From: Deltaproteobacteria bacterium
Lineage (GTDB): Bacteria; Desulfobacterota; Desulfobacteria; Desulfobacterales; JAHEIW01
Assembly (NCBI GenBank): GCA_024639185.1
Contig: JAHEIW010000022.1
Location: forward strand, 1 to 43,464
Direction of reading: 5' to 3'
DNA: 43,464 bases
In this document: positions 35,218-43,464 of the stretch, piece by piece
Numbering within the stretch: the stretch's first letter is position 1
Layout: the number at the start of each line of letters is the position of its first letter
Notes under the pieces: generated by a model
Told to the model about the DNA's origin: nothing
The model's database searches: none
The model's input: only the letters and a program-made list of their open reading frames with translations
Made by a program: the position numbers and the translations under genes

Positions 35218-35364
35218 TTCAGGTGTCTGGTGTCAGGTGTCAGGCCTTTGGTGGCCAGTTTCAGGAACTTGCAATTCGGTAGCTAAATCGTTCGGTTTTT
35301 GCTTTGTTGTTTTCTGATTTTAGTCTTATATTCCCTGACACCTGAACACTGACACCTGACACCT
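35218..35364. repeat. Paired inverted word-repeat element (7-bp words)
   Basis: The left arm (35220-35247) has CAGGTGT, CTGGTGT, CAGGTGT and CAGGCCT. The right arm (35335-35364) has CTGACAC, CTGAACA, CTGACAC and CTGACAC, all inverted. The spacer is about 88 bp. It lies between convergent mdh and uvrC and its right arm reaches into the uvrC stop codon. Confidence 0.8.
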
Positions 35365-37225
35365 ATTCAGTATCGGGGTTATAAAATTGATGGATGGCTT
35401 CGGCGGTTGCAGGCGGAATTCCGGCAAGCGCATTGAGTTGATCGATGCCGGCTTTCCGGATTTTTTTTATACTTTTAAAGTGCTTCAGCAAAATCGTTTT
35501 TCTGGCTTTGCCGACACCTGGAATCCCATCAAGTTCTGATTGTAAAGCATCTTTGGCCCTGCGTTTACGGTGAAAGGAAATCGCGAAGCGATGCGCTTCG
35601 TCTCGAATGCGTTGCAAGAAAAGAAGTAAATCTGAATCCCTGCCAAAAGCGATGGGATTGGAACGGCCCGGTTTAAATATCTTATCCTGAACTTGCCCTT
35701 TCTTTTCGTCCTTTTTTGCGATGGCAATCATATCAAATTGATCCTCCAGCTCCAGCTCTCCTATGACCGCCAGGGCAATACCGAGCTGGCCCCGACCCCC
35801 GTCAACCATAAGCAGATCCGGACGGGCTCTCGATTCAGGCTGCGACTTTAATTTCGCCAATCGTCGGTGCAAGACTTCCCGCATGTAGGCATAGTCATCC
35901 TGGATATCAACAGCCTTTATGTTAAATTTGCGGTAGGCTGATTTGCGGAGTTTGCCTTTTTCAAAAACCACCATACTGGCAACGGCCTGCGCCGAGCCGA
36001 TATTGGAGTTGTCAAAGCACTCGATGCGCTCGGGCAGACGCGACAGTTTGAGCTTTTTTTGAAGACGCAACAACAATTGCATTTCAGCACTGCGGGCTGC
36101 TAACAGTTCCTTGAGCTCGTTTTCAGCATTGCGCAAAGTCATGGTCAGCAATTTGGCTTTTTCGCCTCGCTTGGGATTCAGGATTCTTACTTTTTGGCCC
36201 TTTACGGCTTTAAACCAATCTTCGATCAGCCGACTGTCCTGCATTTCAACCGATGTCAGAATCTCTTTGGGCAGTGCAACCGGCTTGTCGTAATATTGGC
36301 GGATAAAGGTGCCCATAGCTTCTGCATCGGTTGAAATGGTTTCTGCAAAGCTGTAGTGCTGGGTTCCTTTTAAAAAGCCCGCGACAACGTTAAACACCGT
36401 AACCAGGGCGCAATCTTTAGAGCGAACGAGTGCAAAAACATCCCGGTCCTGAAAATCGGTTGTCACCGCAATCTGCTTTTCAATCGTTCTTTGAAGTGAA
36501 AACATCTTATCCCTGAGGTGAGCGGCTTTTTCAAATTCTTGTGCGCGGGCGGCCGTATTCATTTGCTGTTTTATTTTGGCGATCAGATCTTTGGTGCGAC
36601 CATTCAGAAACATGACGGCTTCATTGACCTGTTCTTGGTAAACACGGGGATCAACATCCAGGCAACAGGGGGCCAGACACCCTTCCATCTGGCAGTGAAG
36701 ACAAGGCCGTGTGCGCGTTTTAAAATCCTTGGCACGACATTTTCGCAATTTAAACGTCTTATTGATGGTTTTAAGCGTTTCACGGACAGCATGGGCAGAA
36801 GCGAACGGACCGAAGTAAGTCGCATGGTCTTGTCCGATTTTACGGACAATGCTGAAAGAGGGGTAATCTTCCTGCAGGTCAAGTCGTAAAGAGGGATAGC
36901 GTTTGTCGTCTTTTAAAACCACGTTATAGCGCGGTCGGTGACGCTTGATCAGATTGGATTCCAGAATCAAGGCCTCTTTCTCATTGCCGGTGATAATCGT
37001 ATCAAAATCGACAATTTTTTTAACCAGCACACCGGTCTTCATGTCCGTGTGGCCGCTGCTTTTAAAATAGGCGGCCAGGCGTTTTCGTAAATCTCGTGCT
37101 TTGCCGATATAGATGATGGCGCCATCATCATCTTTTAGCATATAGACGCCGGGCTCATGAGCAATGCGGGCAAGCTTGTCGGTCAGATTTGCTGCCGTAT
37201 CTGTGTATGGGTGTTGTTTTTCCAT
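35363..37225 (-). CDS. uvrC: UvrABC excinuclease subunit C
   Basis: The 620-residue nuclease makes both cuts around a bulky DNA lesion. The GIY-YIG domain reads EPGVYMLKDDDGAIIYIGKA and RKRLAAYF at the N-terminus. A Cys-containing stretch (CLHCQMEGCLAPCC, about 173-186) is typical of UvrC and may hold an Fe-S cluster. A UVR domain (QMNTAARAQEFEKAAHLRDK), the RNase H-like 3'-endonuclease domain (IECFDNSNIGSAQAVASM, LMVDGGRGQL) and a C-terminal helix-hairpin-helix (IPGVGKARKTILLKHFKS) follow. It lies 205 bp after uvrB on the same strand. Confidence 0.97.
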   Translation of the reverse strand: MEKQHPYTDTAANLTDKLARIAHEPGVYMLKDDDGAIIYIGKARDLRKRLAAYFKSSGHTDMKTGVLVKKIVDFDTIITGNEKEALILESNLIKRHRPRYNVVLKDDKRYPSLRLDLQEDYPSFSIVRKIGQDHATYFGPFASAHAVRETLKTINKTFKLRKCRAKDFKTRTRPCLHCQMEGCLAPCCLDVDPRVYQEQVNEAVMFLNGRTKDLIAKIKQQMNTAARAQEFEKAAHLRDKMFSLQRTIEKQIAVTTDFQDRDVFALVRSKDCALVTVFNVVAGFLKGTQHYSFAETISTDAEAMGTFIRQYYDKPVALPKEILTSVEMQDSRLIEDWFKAVKGQKVRILNPKRGEKAKLLTMTLRNAENELKELLAARSAEMQLLLRLQKKLKLSRLPERIECFDNSNIGSAQAVASMVVFEKGKLRKSAYRKFNIKAVDIQDDYAYMREVLHRRLAKLKSQPESRARPDLLMVDGGRGQLGIALAVIGELELEDQFDMIAIAKKDEKKGQVQDKIFKPGRSNPIAFGRDSDLLLFLQRIRDEAHRFAISFHRKRRAKDALQSELDGIPGVGKARKTILLKHFKSIKKIRKAGIDQLNALAGIPPATAEAIHQFYNPDTE

Positions 37226-37248
37226 ATTTGAGACTACAAGAGGAATGC

Positions 37249-37375
37249 CTAAAGTGTCTAAAATGATCTAAAATGCCTAAAGTTGAGGAATTCTATCATT
37301 TTTAAAAATAAAGGACAGAGCGCAGCGTAACCACAATTTTAGGCATTTTAGCTCATTTTAAATTTTAGCTCATTT
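37249..37375. repeat. Paired inverted word-repeat element (9-10-bp words)
   Basis: The left arm (37249-37285) holds CTAAAGTGT, CTAAAATGAT, CTAAAATGC and CTAAAGTTG. The right arm (37334-37375) is the inverted form with repeated TTTTAGC and CATTTTA blocks. The spacer is about 48 bp. It lies between uvrB and uvrC, upstream of the uvrC start. Confidence 0.75.
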
Positions 37376-37430
37376 GTTGTCGTTAGCGCTAACAAAACAT
37401 AAACATTGAGCTAACTTATTTAACCTCTGT

Positions 37431-39425
37431 TTATATCTCGAAAACAATCAGCCTTTTCAACTTTTGAATTTGATCACGCAATGCCGCCGCACGCTCAAAT
37501 TCCAGCGCCTGAGCCGCCGCACGCATTTCGCTTTCCAGCGAATTAATGAGTGTATCGATGCCGTCTAAAGATTTGAATTCGCTGATATCATCTGCCACTT
37601 CATATTTGGAAGCTGCTTCGGATTCTTTGCTGAAATCAAAAATGCGGGTTACTTCCTTGTGAATGGTTTGGGGCGTAATCTGGTGCCGTTCATTGTAGGC
37701 GCGCTGAATTTTTCGTCGCCGGCGGGTTTCATCCATGGCCTGGCGCATGGAGCGCGTTACGGTATCGGCATACAACAAGACCGCTCCGCTGACATTTCGC
37801 GCAGCCCGGCCAAAGGTCTGAATCAGTGACCGTGCTGACCGCAAAAACCCTTCTTTGTCGGCATCCAGGATCGCCACCAGGGACACTTCGGGTATGTCCA
37901 AACCTTCACGCAGCAGATTGATGCCTACGAGCACATCAAATTCTCCCCGCCGCAGGTCTTGAATAATATCCATGCGCTCAAGCGTATTGATGTCCGAATG
38001 CAAATACCGAACGCGAACACCTAAATCCGAATAATATTCGGTCAGGTCTTCAGCCATTCGTTTGGTCAAAGTGGTTACCAGTACCCGTTCATTGCACTTT
38101 TGGCGGGCTAAAATTTCGTCATAAAGATCATCCACCTGATTTTGAGCGCTACGGACCATCACCTCAGGATCAATCAAGCCGGTCGGGCGCACGATCTGCT
38201 CTACGACCGCGTCTTTTGCTTGCGACAATTCATAGTCAGCCGGTGTGGCCGAAACGTATACGGCCTGGGATATGCGGGCCCTGGATTCTTCAAACTTGAG
38301 CGGGCGGTTGTCCAGAGCAGACGGCAGGCGAAAACCATATCTAACCAGCGTTTCTTTGCGAGAGCGATCACCGCGATACATGCCGCGCAGCTGGGGAATG
38401 GCAATATGACTTTCGTCGACAAACAGCAGATAATCATCTGGGAAATAACTGAGTAAAGTCGGTGGCGGTGCGCCGGCTTTTCGTCCGGTCAGATGGCGCG
38501 AATAATTTTCAATCCCGTGGCAGTAACCCAGTTCCTGCATCATTTCCAGGTCAAAATGGGTGCGCTCTTCGATGCGCTGAGCCTCGATTAGTTTGTTTTC
38601 ATTTCTAAAATAGTCAATGCGGTCCTTGAGCTCGTTCATTATGGTACTCGCAGCCTTTTTACGGGTGACTCTGGATGTCACATAATGGCTGGCCGGAAAG
38701 ATGGTAACCCGCTTTAGGCGTTTGAGCACCTTGCCTCTGAGAGCGTCAATCAATGCAATGTTTTCAACTTGATCACCAAAAAAGTCGATCCGGATGGCCT
38801 GATCTTCTTCGTAAGCCGGAAAAATTTCCACCCGGTCTCCCCGCACCCGAAAAATGCCGCGGTAAAAATCAACATCATTACGCTCATAGTGCATTGTTAT
38901 CAAATTGTATAAAAGCGTATCCCGCGAAAATTCCATATCGGTTTCAACGTCCACCCGCATGGCCAGATAATCTTCCGGTGCGCCCAGGCCGAAAATGCAG
39001 GACACGCTGGCCACCACCACGATGTCTCTGCGCGACAAAACCGAACGGGTGGCTGAATGGCGCAGTTTGTCAATCATGTCGTTTATGGATGAATCTTTTT
39101 GAATGTAAGTATCGGTGGAGGGGATATAGGCTTCGGGCTGGTAATAATCATAGTAGCTGACAAAATATTCGACAGCGTTTTCCGGAAATAGCTGTTTGAA
39201 CTCATTGTACAGCTGGGCGGCCAGCGTTTTGTTCGGTGCCAGCACAAGCGCCGGTTTGTTCATGCGGGCAATGACTTGGGCCATCGTAAACGTTTTGCCC
39301 GAACCCGTTACACCCAGCAAGACATTATGGCGCCGCCCGTCTTTGATGTTACGGCTGAGCGCTTCAATCGCCGCGGGCTGATCACCGGTCGGCTCAAATT
39401 CGGAAACAAGTTTAAAAGCAGTCAT
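37431..39425 (-). CDS. uvrB: UvrABC excinuclease subunit B
   Basis: The 664-residue DNA-damage-verifying helicase has the start [20 protein letters not shown], Walker [16 protein letters not shown], the beta-hairpin [36 protein letters not shown], helicase motif [18 protein letters not shown], motif [11 protein letters not shown] and the C-terminal UVR domain [16 protein letters not shown] that binds UvrC. I place the start at 39425, where family homology begins. The frame stays open upstream through the word repeats to 39536, but that part is not UvrB-like. The ribosome binding site is weak. Confidence 0.97.
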   Translation of the reverse strand: MTAFKLVSEFEPTGDQPAAIEALSRNIKDGRRHNVLLGVTGSGKTFTMAQVIARMNKPALVLAPNKTLAAQLYNEFKQLFPENAVEYFVSYYDYYQPEAYIPSTDTYIQKDSSINDMIDKLRHSATRSVLSRRDIVVVASVSCIFGLGAPEDYLAMRVDVETDMEFSRDTLLYNLITMHYERNDVDFYRGIFRVRGDRVEIFPAYEEDQAIRIDFFGDQVENIALIDALRGKVLKRLKRVTIFPASHYVTSRVTRKKAASTIMNELKDRIDYFRNENKLIEAQRIEERTHFDLEMMQELGYCHGIENYSRHLTGRKAGAPPPTLLSYFPDDYLLFVDESHIAIPQLRGMYRGDRSRKETLVRYGFRLPSALDNRPLKFEESRARISQAVYVSATPADYELSQAKDAVVEQIVRPTGLIDPEVMVRSAQNQVDDLYDEILARQKCNERVLVTTLTKRMAEDLTEYYSDLGVRVRYLHSDINTLERMDIIQDLRRGEFDVLVGINLLREGLDIPEVSLVAILDADKEGFLRSARSLIQTFGRAARNVSGAVLLYADTVTRSMRQAMDETRRRRKIQRAYNERHQITPQTIHKEVTRIFDFSKESEAASKYEVADDISEFKSLDGIDTLINSLESEMRAAAQALEFERAAALRDQIQKLKRLIVFEI

Positions 39426-39823
39426 TGCAGATCTGTATTTCTCAGATGATGTGACATTACGGGTTTTATCAGCGACATTGGTATTATGTAATTTACCTGG
39501 AATAATGGAATAATGGAATGTTGGAATAATGGTCAAATCATGTTACGGCTGTTAGAACTTTCTTCTGATTTAGTGAAAAGCGGCTAAGTACACTCTGGGC
39601 GCATCAATTGTTGCAATGGGATATTAAGAGTCGTTTATTTATTAAATTAAAATATTAATTTTTTTTTACAAGTATTTGTTTTTAGTCATTATTCTTTATT
39701 CATATCGCATTGCCAAACTCAATATTCCAACATTCCATCTTTCCATCATTCCAATCGCTCGACCAGGAGGCGCTCGACAGGTTGTGGGCACGCAAACTAA
39801 CGTAACGTAATCAGTCTGGCTGT
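39426..39823. other. 398-bp uvrB leader region between ispF and uvrB
   Basis: No gene is visible. It holds the two 8-bp-word arms described separately and, between them, a very AT-rich stretch (about 39635-39700) with a run of T. This is a likely place for the uvrB promoter, but no clear -35/-10 pair or LexA box could be assigned. Confidence 0.5.
39499..39755. repeat. Paired inverted word-repeat element (exact 8-bp words) flanking the uvrB promoter region
   Basis: The left arm (39499-39532) has four 8-bp words of type GGAATAAT, including GGAATGTT. The right arm (39724-39755) has ATTCCAAC, ATTCCATC, TTTCCATC and ATTCCAAT, the inverted form of the same words. The spacer is about 190 bp, AT-rich, so it encloses the presumed uvrB promoter. 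Confidence 0.8.
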
Positions 39824-40291
39824 TTAATCAATCATGGCAATGCACATTGCCGCGATGCCCTCCCCTTTCCCAATCACTCCCAGGCCTTCGGTGGTTGTTG
39901 CCTTGATGTTGATGTCAGCTGCATCTATGTTCATTGCATTAGCCAGCCGGGTTTGCATTTCCGGGTAATGGGGTGTTAATCGGGGGGCCTCGGCAAGCAG
40001 GGTGGCATCCAGATTGACGATCCGAAATCCTTTTTCGGTCAACAGTCGGCAGGTTTCGGTTAGCAGCGTCAGACTGGAGATGTCTTTGTATTGCGGGTCG
40101 CTGTCTGGAAAATGGGTCCCGATATCGCCCAGGCCAGCAGCTCCGAGCAGTGCGTCACAGATGGCATGCGTGAGCACATCGGCGTCTGAATGGCCCAGCA
40201 ATCCCTTGTCATAGGTAATGGGTAGACCACCGATAATTAGGGGGCGCCCTTTTACGAGACGGTGGATATCATAGCCAATTCCGATCCGCAT
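39824..40291 (-). CDS. ispF: 2-C-methyl-D-erythritol 2,4-cyclodiphosphate synthase
   Basis: The 155-residue trimeric enzyme of the MEP pathway has GIGYDIHRLV with metal-binding Asp8/His10, LLGHSDADVLTHAICDALLG with the third metal His, GDIGTHFPDSDPQYKD, and the C-terminal KATTTEGLGVIGKGEGIAA. AGGAAGAGG lies 2-3 bases before the ATG. It stands alone, without the ispD that often precedes it; together with dxs and ispA in the window it shows use of the MEP route. Confidence 0.95.
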   Translation of the reverse strand: MRIGIGYDIHRLVKGRPLIIGGLPITYDKGLLGHSDADVLTHAICDALLGAAGLGDIGTHFPDSDPQYKDISSLTLLTETCRLLTEKGFRIVNLDATLLAEAPRLTPHYPEMQTRLANAMNIDAADINIKATTTEGLGVIGKGEGIAAMCIAMID

Positions 40292-40458
40292 AGCCTCTTC
40301 CTTCCGCTAAGCTGTCAAATAATCAATAATAACCTTATATTAACAGCATATTTAATATCATAAAGCCCATCGTAAAGAAACCGGATTTATTTATTGTACT
40401 TGACCATGCCGGTTTGGGCAGGTTATCCATTGGCACGCTATCAAATGCGATTGCCGAC

Positions 40459-40471
40459 CCTGTCTGACAGG
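40459..40471. promoter_or_regulatory. 13-bp perfect palindrome before the acyl-CoA synthetase gene
   Basis: CCTGTC-T-GACAGG, centred 54 bases upstream of the ATG. Its size and place fit a TetR- or GntR-family operator. No regulator gene is beside it. Confidence 0.35.
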
Positions 40472-40518
40472 CTTCATATCGATAGGTTTTTTTTAAACGC
40501 AATCTGTGGAGATCGATC

Positions 40519-42714
40519 ATGGATATAAAACGTTTAATGACGGCCATTGGAAAAGGGCTCCAAAAGGGCATCAACGAAGCTGAAGCGAAAAGCGTCTTAA
40601 ATGCCTTTGACGTTCCGGTTGTTTCCGAAGCAGTTGCTAAGGATACGGCACAAGCTGTGCGTGCTGCCGAAGCATTTGGCTATCCAGTGGTGGTCAAAGG
40701 ACTGGGCCGCACCTTGACGCATAAAACTGAAAGCGGATTGGTGCAGCTGAATCTACACGATCGTCAGTCAATAGAAAAAGCCGTGGATGCCATGATAAAA
40801 TCAGAGGGTGATAACCTGGAAGGTTTTGTCGTTCAGCCGCAAATTGAGGGCAAAAGGGAGCTGGTCGCCGGTTTGTTTCGCGATCCCCAGTTTGGAGCGA
40901 TTGTGATGTTTGGTATCGGCGGCGTATTTACCGAAGCACTGGCAGATGTTGCCTTCCGTGTGGCGCCGATCACCGAAAGCGATGCAGCTGAAATGCTGGC
41001 CGAAATTCGGGCCAAGGCGTTACTGGGACCGTATCGCGGCGAAGAAGCGATCAATCGCCGGCAACTCATTCAAACCCTTATGGGACTGTCGCGAATCGCG
41101 GTGGAATTGCCCCACATTTCCGAGATCGATATCAATCCCCTGCTGGCATCTTCGGATGGCAGGCTCTGGGCGGTGGACGCTCTAATGATTTGCGGGAACA
41201 AGTCGGAAGAACAACGACCATTACCGCCGGCTGTTTCACCCGACGCCATTGGCGCTATTTTTTACCCCAAATCCATCGCTTTTATCGGGGCCTCGGCCCA
41301 GATGGGCAAATGGGGCCATATGCTAATGGTCAACACCATCAGTGGCGGATACCAGGGCAAGGTTTTCCTGGTCAATCCTAAAACAGACACCATTGCCGGA
41401 CGCAAAACGGTCCCGAGCGTCTGCGATATAGCTGACCCGATTGATCTGGCGGTGGTGACTATTCCGGCTGCCGGGGTGCTGGACCTTATTCCCCAAATGG
41501 AGGAAAAAGGCATAAAAAATATGTTATTGATCAGCTCAGGCTTTGGCGAAACCGGCGCAGCAGGCAAAAAATTGGAAGCCAGCCTGGTAAAGGCTGCCCG
41601 CCGGGCCGGGATTTTAATCCTGGGCCCCAACACCATGGGTATCTGCAACCCGCATATCAATTTCTATTGCACCGGGTTTCCGGCCAAACCCAGAGCCGGC
41701 TCCACCACCATGGTGTCGCAATCGGGCAACATGGGGGTGCAGCTGCTGGCATTTGCCGAGCAGCAGGGCATCGGTATTCGAGGCTTCTGCGGTTCAGGCA
41801 ATGAAGCCATGATGTGCATCGAAGACTACCTGGATGGACTGGAAGTCGACACCCTGACCCGCACGGCCGTTTTGTATGTGGAAAGCGTCAAAAACGGACG
41901 ACGCTTTTTTGAAGGCGCACGGCGGGTCGGTCGCAAAAAGCCCATCGTGCTCCTCAAGGGTGGCGAAAGTCAGGCTGGCAAGCGCGCCGCCGCCAGCCAC
42001 ACCGGAGCACTGACCACCGACAGGCGGGTATTTGAGGCCGTTTGCCGCCAGACCGGCATTGTTAAAGTCGACGTGCCCATGGAGTTGCTGGATCTGGGAG
42101 CGGCATTTTCATCGCTACCATTGCCCAGAGGCAATCGAGCGGCCATTATGACCCTGGGCGGCGGCTGGGGGGTGGTAACCGCCGATTTGTGCGCCCGTTT
42201 TGGCCTGGATGTGATCGCGCTTTCGGAAGATATCATTGAAGCCATCGATCAGATTCTGCCACCCTACTGGAGTCGTTCCAATCCCATTGACCTGGTGGGT
42301 GAACGCGATCCAAACATCCCCAGGGCTGTTCTTGAATTGCTGCTGAAATGGGAAGGCTGCGATGCAGTGATTAACCTGGGAATTGTTGGACGCCGACAGG
42401 TGCTCAAAAGCCACGGGGCGGCGGTATTAAAAGCCGATCCCACTTATTCAGCTGATTTTATCCAACAAATTCACACAGAATTTAAACAATTTGAAAAGGA
42501 TTATATTGCCCAGATCATCGATTTGATGGAAACCTATCAAAAGCCTGTTTTCGGCGTCAGCATGTTGCCGGATGAAAAACACCAGACGGTCTATCCGCAT
42601 AAAAACCATGAATTTAAGGGCGTGTTTTTCCCGACTCCAGAACGGGCGGTGGGCGCTTTTGCAAAGATGGTGCAGTATCAACAATTTTTGAATCGAGATG
42701 GACGAAACTCATAG
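40519..42714 (+). CDS. ADP-forming acyl-CoA synthetase (acetate-CoA ligase type), ATP-grasp domain first
   Basis: The 731-residue protein interconverts an acyl-CoA plus ADP and phosphate with the acid, ATP and CoA. The domain order is ATP-grasp at about 10-230 (YPVVVKGLGRTLTHKTESGL, GRELV-type KRELVAGLFRDPQFGAIVMF, ISEIDINPLL), CoA-binding at about 245-370 (SIAFIGASAQMGKWGHM, FLVNPKTDTIAG), then the ligase domain (GPNTMGICNP, SQSGNMGVQLLAFA, FCGSGNEAMM) and the phospho-His region ASHTGALTTDRR. Most fused members have the CoA-binding half first, so this is the permuted form. The acid could be acetate, propionate or an aromatic acid; sulfate reducers use such enzymes in fatty or aromatic acid metabolism. 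GTGGAG precedes the ATG. Confidence 0.9.
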   Translation: MDIKRLMTAIGKGLQKGINEAEAKSVLNAFDVPVVSEAVAKDTAQAVRAAEAFGYPVVVKGLGRTLTHKTESGLVQLNLHDRQSIEKAVDAMIKSEGDNLEGFVVQPQIEGKRELVAGLFRDPQFGAIVMFGIGGVFTEALADVAFRVAPITESDAAEMLAEIRAKALLGPYRGEEAINRRQLIQTLMGLSRIAVELPHISEIDINPLLASSDGRLWAVDALMICGNKSEEQRPLPPAVSPDAIGAIFYPKSIAFIGASAQMGKWGHMLMVNTISGGYQGKVFLVNPKTDTIAGRKTVPSVCDIADPIDLAVVTIPAAGVLDLIPQMEEKGIKNMLLISSGFGETGAAGKKLEASLVKAARRAGILILGPNTMGICNPHINFYCTGFPAKPRAGSTTMVSQSGNMGVQLLAFAEQQGIGIRGFCGSGNEAMMCIEDYLDGLEVDTLTRTAVLYVESVKNGRRFFEGARRVGRKKPIVLLKGGESQAGKRAAASHTGALTTDRRVFEAVCRQTGIVKVDVPMELLDLGAAFSSLPLPRGNRAAIMTLGGGWGVVTADLCARFGLDVIALSEDIIEAIDQILPPYWSRSNPIDLVGERDPNIPRAVLELLLKWEGCDAVINLGIVGRRQVLKSHGAAVLKADPTYSADFIQQIHTEFKQFEKDYIAQIIDLMETYQKPVFGVSMLPDEKHQTVYPHKNHEFKGVFFPTPERAVGAFAKMVQYQQFLNRDGRNS

Positions 42715-42915
42715 AAAGCCTCACGCAAACCCGCGCGCATCGCCTGAGCGGCTCGCGATGGCTGGCGTGGGACGCTAATGCGCAAACAAATATAGTAATA
42801 AAAGATGTTTATGAATATATTAATAAAGCAACACTTGATTTAATTTTTGGCTTGTGAAGCTTTATGGCTTATGATATGAAACGGCTTCTTTTGAATTAAG
42901 GTAAATCAGAATCCT
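42715..42915. other. 201-bp intergenic region
   Basis: A GC-rich block (42725-42775) with a weak stem CATCGC/GCGATG and then an AT-rich stretch. Without a T run it is not a clear terminator. Nothing else is visible. Confidence 0.3.
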
Positions 42916-43128
42916 TTGACCACCAATACCGTTATCGCTGAAAAAATGAATCCTGTTGCCAAAAAACCAAACTATCGATTTGATTTCGACATCGGCACAC
43001 TCTTCAAGAGTCCCTGCCTGAATTGCCCTTACAGGCCCTTATTCCCGCAATGCATGCAATCCTGCCGCCTGCTCAATGATATTCAAACGGCTCTGGCAGA
43101 ATCCATATCCTGCACCCGCCGATCGTAG
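42916..43128 (+). CDS. Small Cys-rich protein of unknown function
   Basis: The 70-residue protein is not recognised. Its central SPCLNCPYRPLFPQCMQSC has four Cys as CxxC-x8-CxxxC, which could bind zinc or an Fe-S cluster; the ends are polar and helical. The TTG at 42916 has AAGG about 13 bases upstream, which is long; an ATG at 42946 has none. The Cys pattern is better than chance would give and argues for a real gene, but the start and even its reality need comparison with relatives. Confidence 0.45.
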   Translation: MTTNTVIAEKMNPVAKKPNYRFDFDIGTLFKSPCLNCPYRPLFPQCMQSCRLLNDIQTALAESISCTRRS

Positions 43129-43146
43129 TTTCAATATAGAAAAGCA

Positions 43147-43254
43147 ACGTCCGACGTCAGCAGACAGATGGTGGGCTCAGATATTTCAAAATGACCCCAA
43201 AATTCCGCTTCTAAAATACTGCTGATGGTTCTGTGCTCTGACGTCTATCCGCTG
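43147..43254. repeat. Paired inverted word-repeat element (7-bp words)
   Basis: The left arm (43147-43170) holds ACGTCCG, ACGTCAG and CAGACAG. The right arm (43231-43254) holds CTGTGCT, CTGACGT and CTATCCG. The arms are inverted with respect to each other, with a spacer of about 60 bp. It lies between the small Cys-rich ORF and the convergent recD-like gene. Confidence 0.55.
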
Positions 43255-43264
43255 TTTTCGGTTA

Positions 43265-43464
43265 TCAATTCCTCCATAGCCCATCCCGTAATCCCGAGGT
43301 TCGCTGGATTTTTCGGTTCAGCGCACAGCGCAGAATTTTGGGTGGGCTCCAGATGGTTAGTTTGCGGCGAGCCCGGGTCAGCGCCGTGTAGACCAGTTCA
43401 CGGGTTAAAACAGGAACATCGTTGTTTGGCAGGATCAAGAGCACATCGTCAAATTCGGACCCCT
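43265..43464 (-). CDS. C-terminal end of a RecD-like helicase (partial)
   Basis: On the minus strand an open frame runs in from the window end to a TGA at 43265-43267 and encodes 66 residues. GSEFDDVLLILP and TRELVYTALTRARRKLTIW are helicase motifs V/VI of the RecD / UvrD-type C-terminal domain (the 'GSEFD...TREL.YTA.TRAR' pattern of exonuclease V alpha subunit). No Met start is in the window because only the 3' part is included. RecD2-type and RecBCD-type cannot be told apart from this piece. Confidence 0.8.
   Translation of the reverse strand, partial: GSEFDDVLLILPNNDVPVLTRELVYTALTRARRKLTIWSPPKILRCALNRKIQRTSGLRDGLWRN

Noticed and set aside
39426-39536. N-terminal extension of UvrB from the longer ORF
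   Set aside because: The extra 37 residues include translated word repeats and have no UvrB similarity; UvrB homology starts at the inner ATG.
35218-39755. Word repeats as a CRISPR array
   Set aside because: The words are only 7-10 bp, degenerate, directly abutting without spacers, and no cas gene is near.
42738-42760. Stem CATCGC/GCGATG as terminator of the acyl-CoA synthetase gene
   Set aside because: Only 6 bp with an 11-base loop and no T run after it.

Overview
The window looks like part of a chromosome from an uncultured, anaerobic Desulfobacterota (sulfate-reducer-type deltaproteobacterium). This is inferred from protein content and not from a marker gene. The pointers are a second, non-canonical EF-G, an MglA-type GTPase beside a DUF4388/cyclic-nucleotide-binding protein, an ExeA-like ATPase fused to an OmpA domain, an ADP-forming acyl-CoA synthetase, a lactate-dehydrogenase-like malate dehydrogenase, a spore-photoproduct-lyase-like radical SAM protein and many Fe-S or Cys-rich proteins. 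No rRNA, tRNA, CRISPR array, integrase or transposase was seen. The window begins in the 3' end of an MscS-type channel gene and ends in the 3' part of a recD-like gene.

Layout. (1) 0.2-7.8 kb, minus strand: a tightly spaced seven-gene run behind a good sigma70-type promoter (7861-7889). It encodes an aminotransferase, a SprT-like/DUF2786 protein, two creatinase-fold (M24) hydrolases of the ectoine-hydrolase DoeA/EutD type, a EutA-like Asp/Glu-racemase-family protein, an M20 amidohydrolase and a short QueG-like Fe-S protein. It resembles part of an ectoine-degradation cluster but lacks the other known doe/eut genes. (2) 8.0-9.7 kb: an exported sorbosone-dehydrogenase-like beta-propeller and a Nudix hydrolase. 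(3) 9.8-14 kb, minus strand: the ExeA-OmpA fusion, a two-TM protein, a secreted protein with two kinds of internal repeat, and a CheY-like receiver. (4) 14.2-18.7 kb, plus strand: a nucleotide-sugar block (UDP-sugar dehydrogenase, left-handed-beta-helix protein, GlmM). (5) 19.5-27.5 kb, plus strand: xseA-xseB-ispA-dxs-tlyA, then the EF-G2 gene. (6) 27.6-34 kb, minus strand: a thermonuclease-like lipoprotein, splB-like, parB-like and purC genes with translational coupling, then PilZ, DUF4388/CNB and MglA signalling genes. (7) 34.2-43.5 kb: mdh, uvrC, uvrB, ispF, an ADP-forming acyl-CoA synthetase, a small Cys-rich ORF and the recD end.

The most striking structure not explained by genes is a set of at least eight intergenic elements. 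Each is built from degenerate tandem words of 7, 8 or 9 bp, and seven of them have two such arms in inverted orientation. The word sequence differs completely from one element to the next, but the architecture is the same. They sit between convergent genes, in front of repair genes and, once, supply the ribosome binding site of a gene. I know of no named repeat family that matches.
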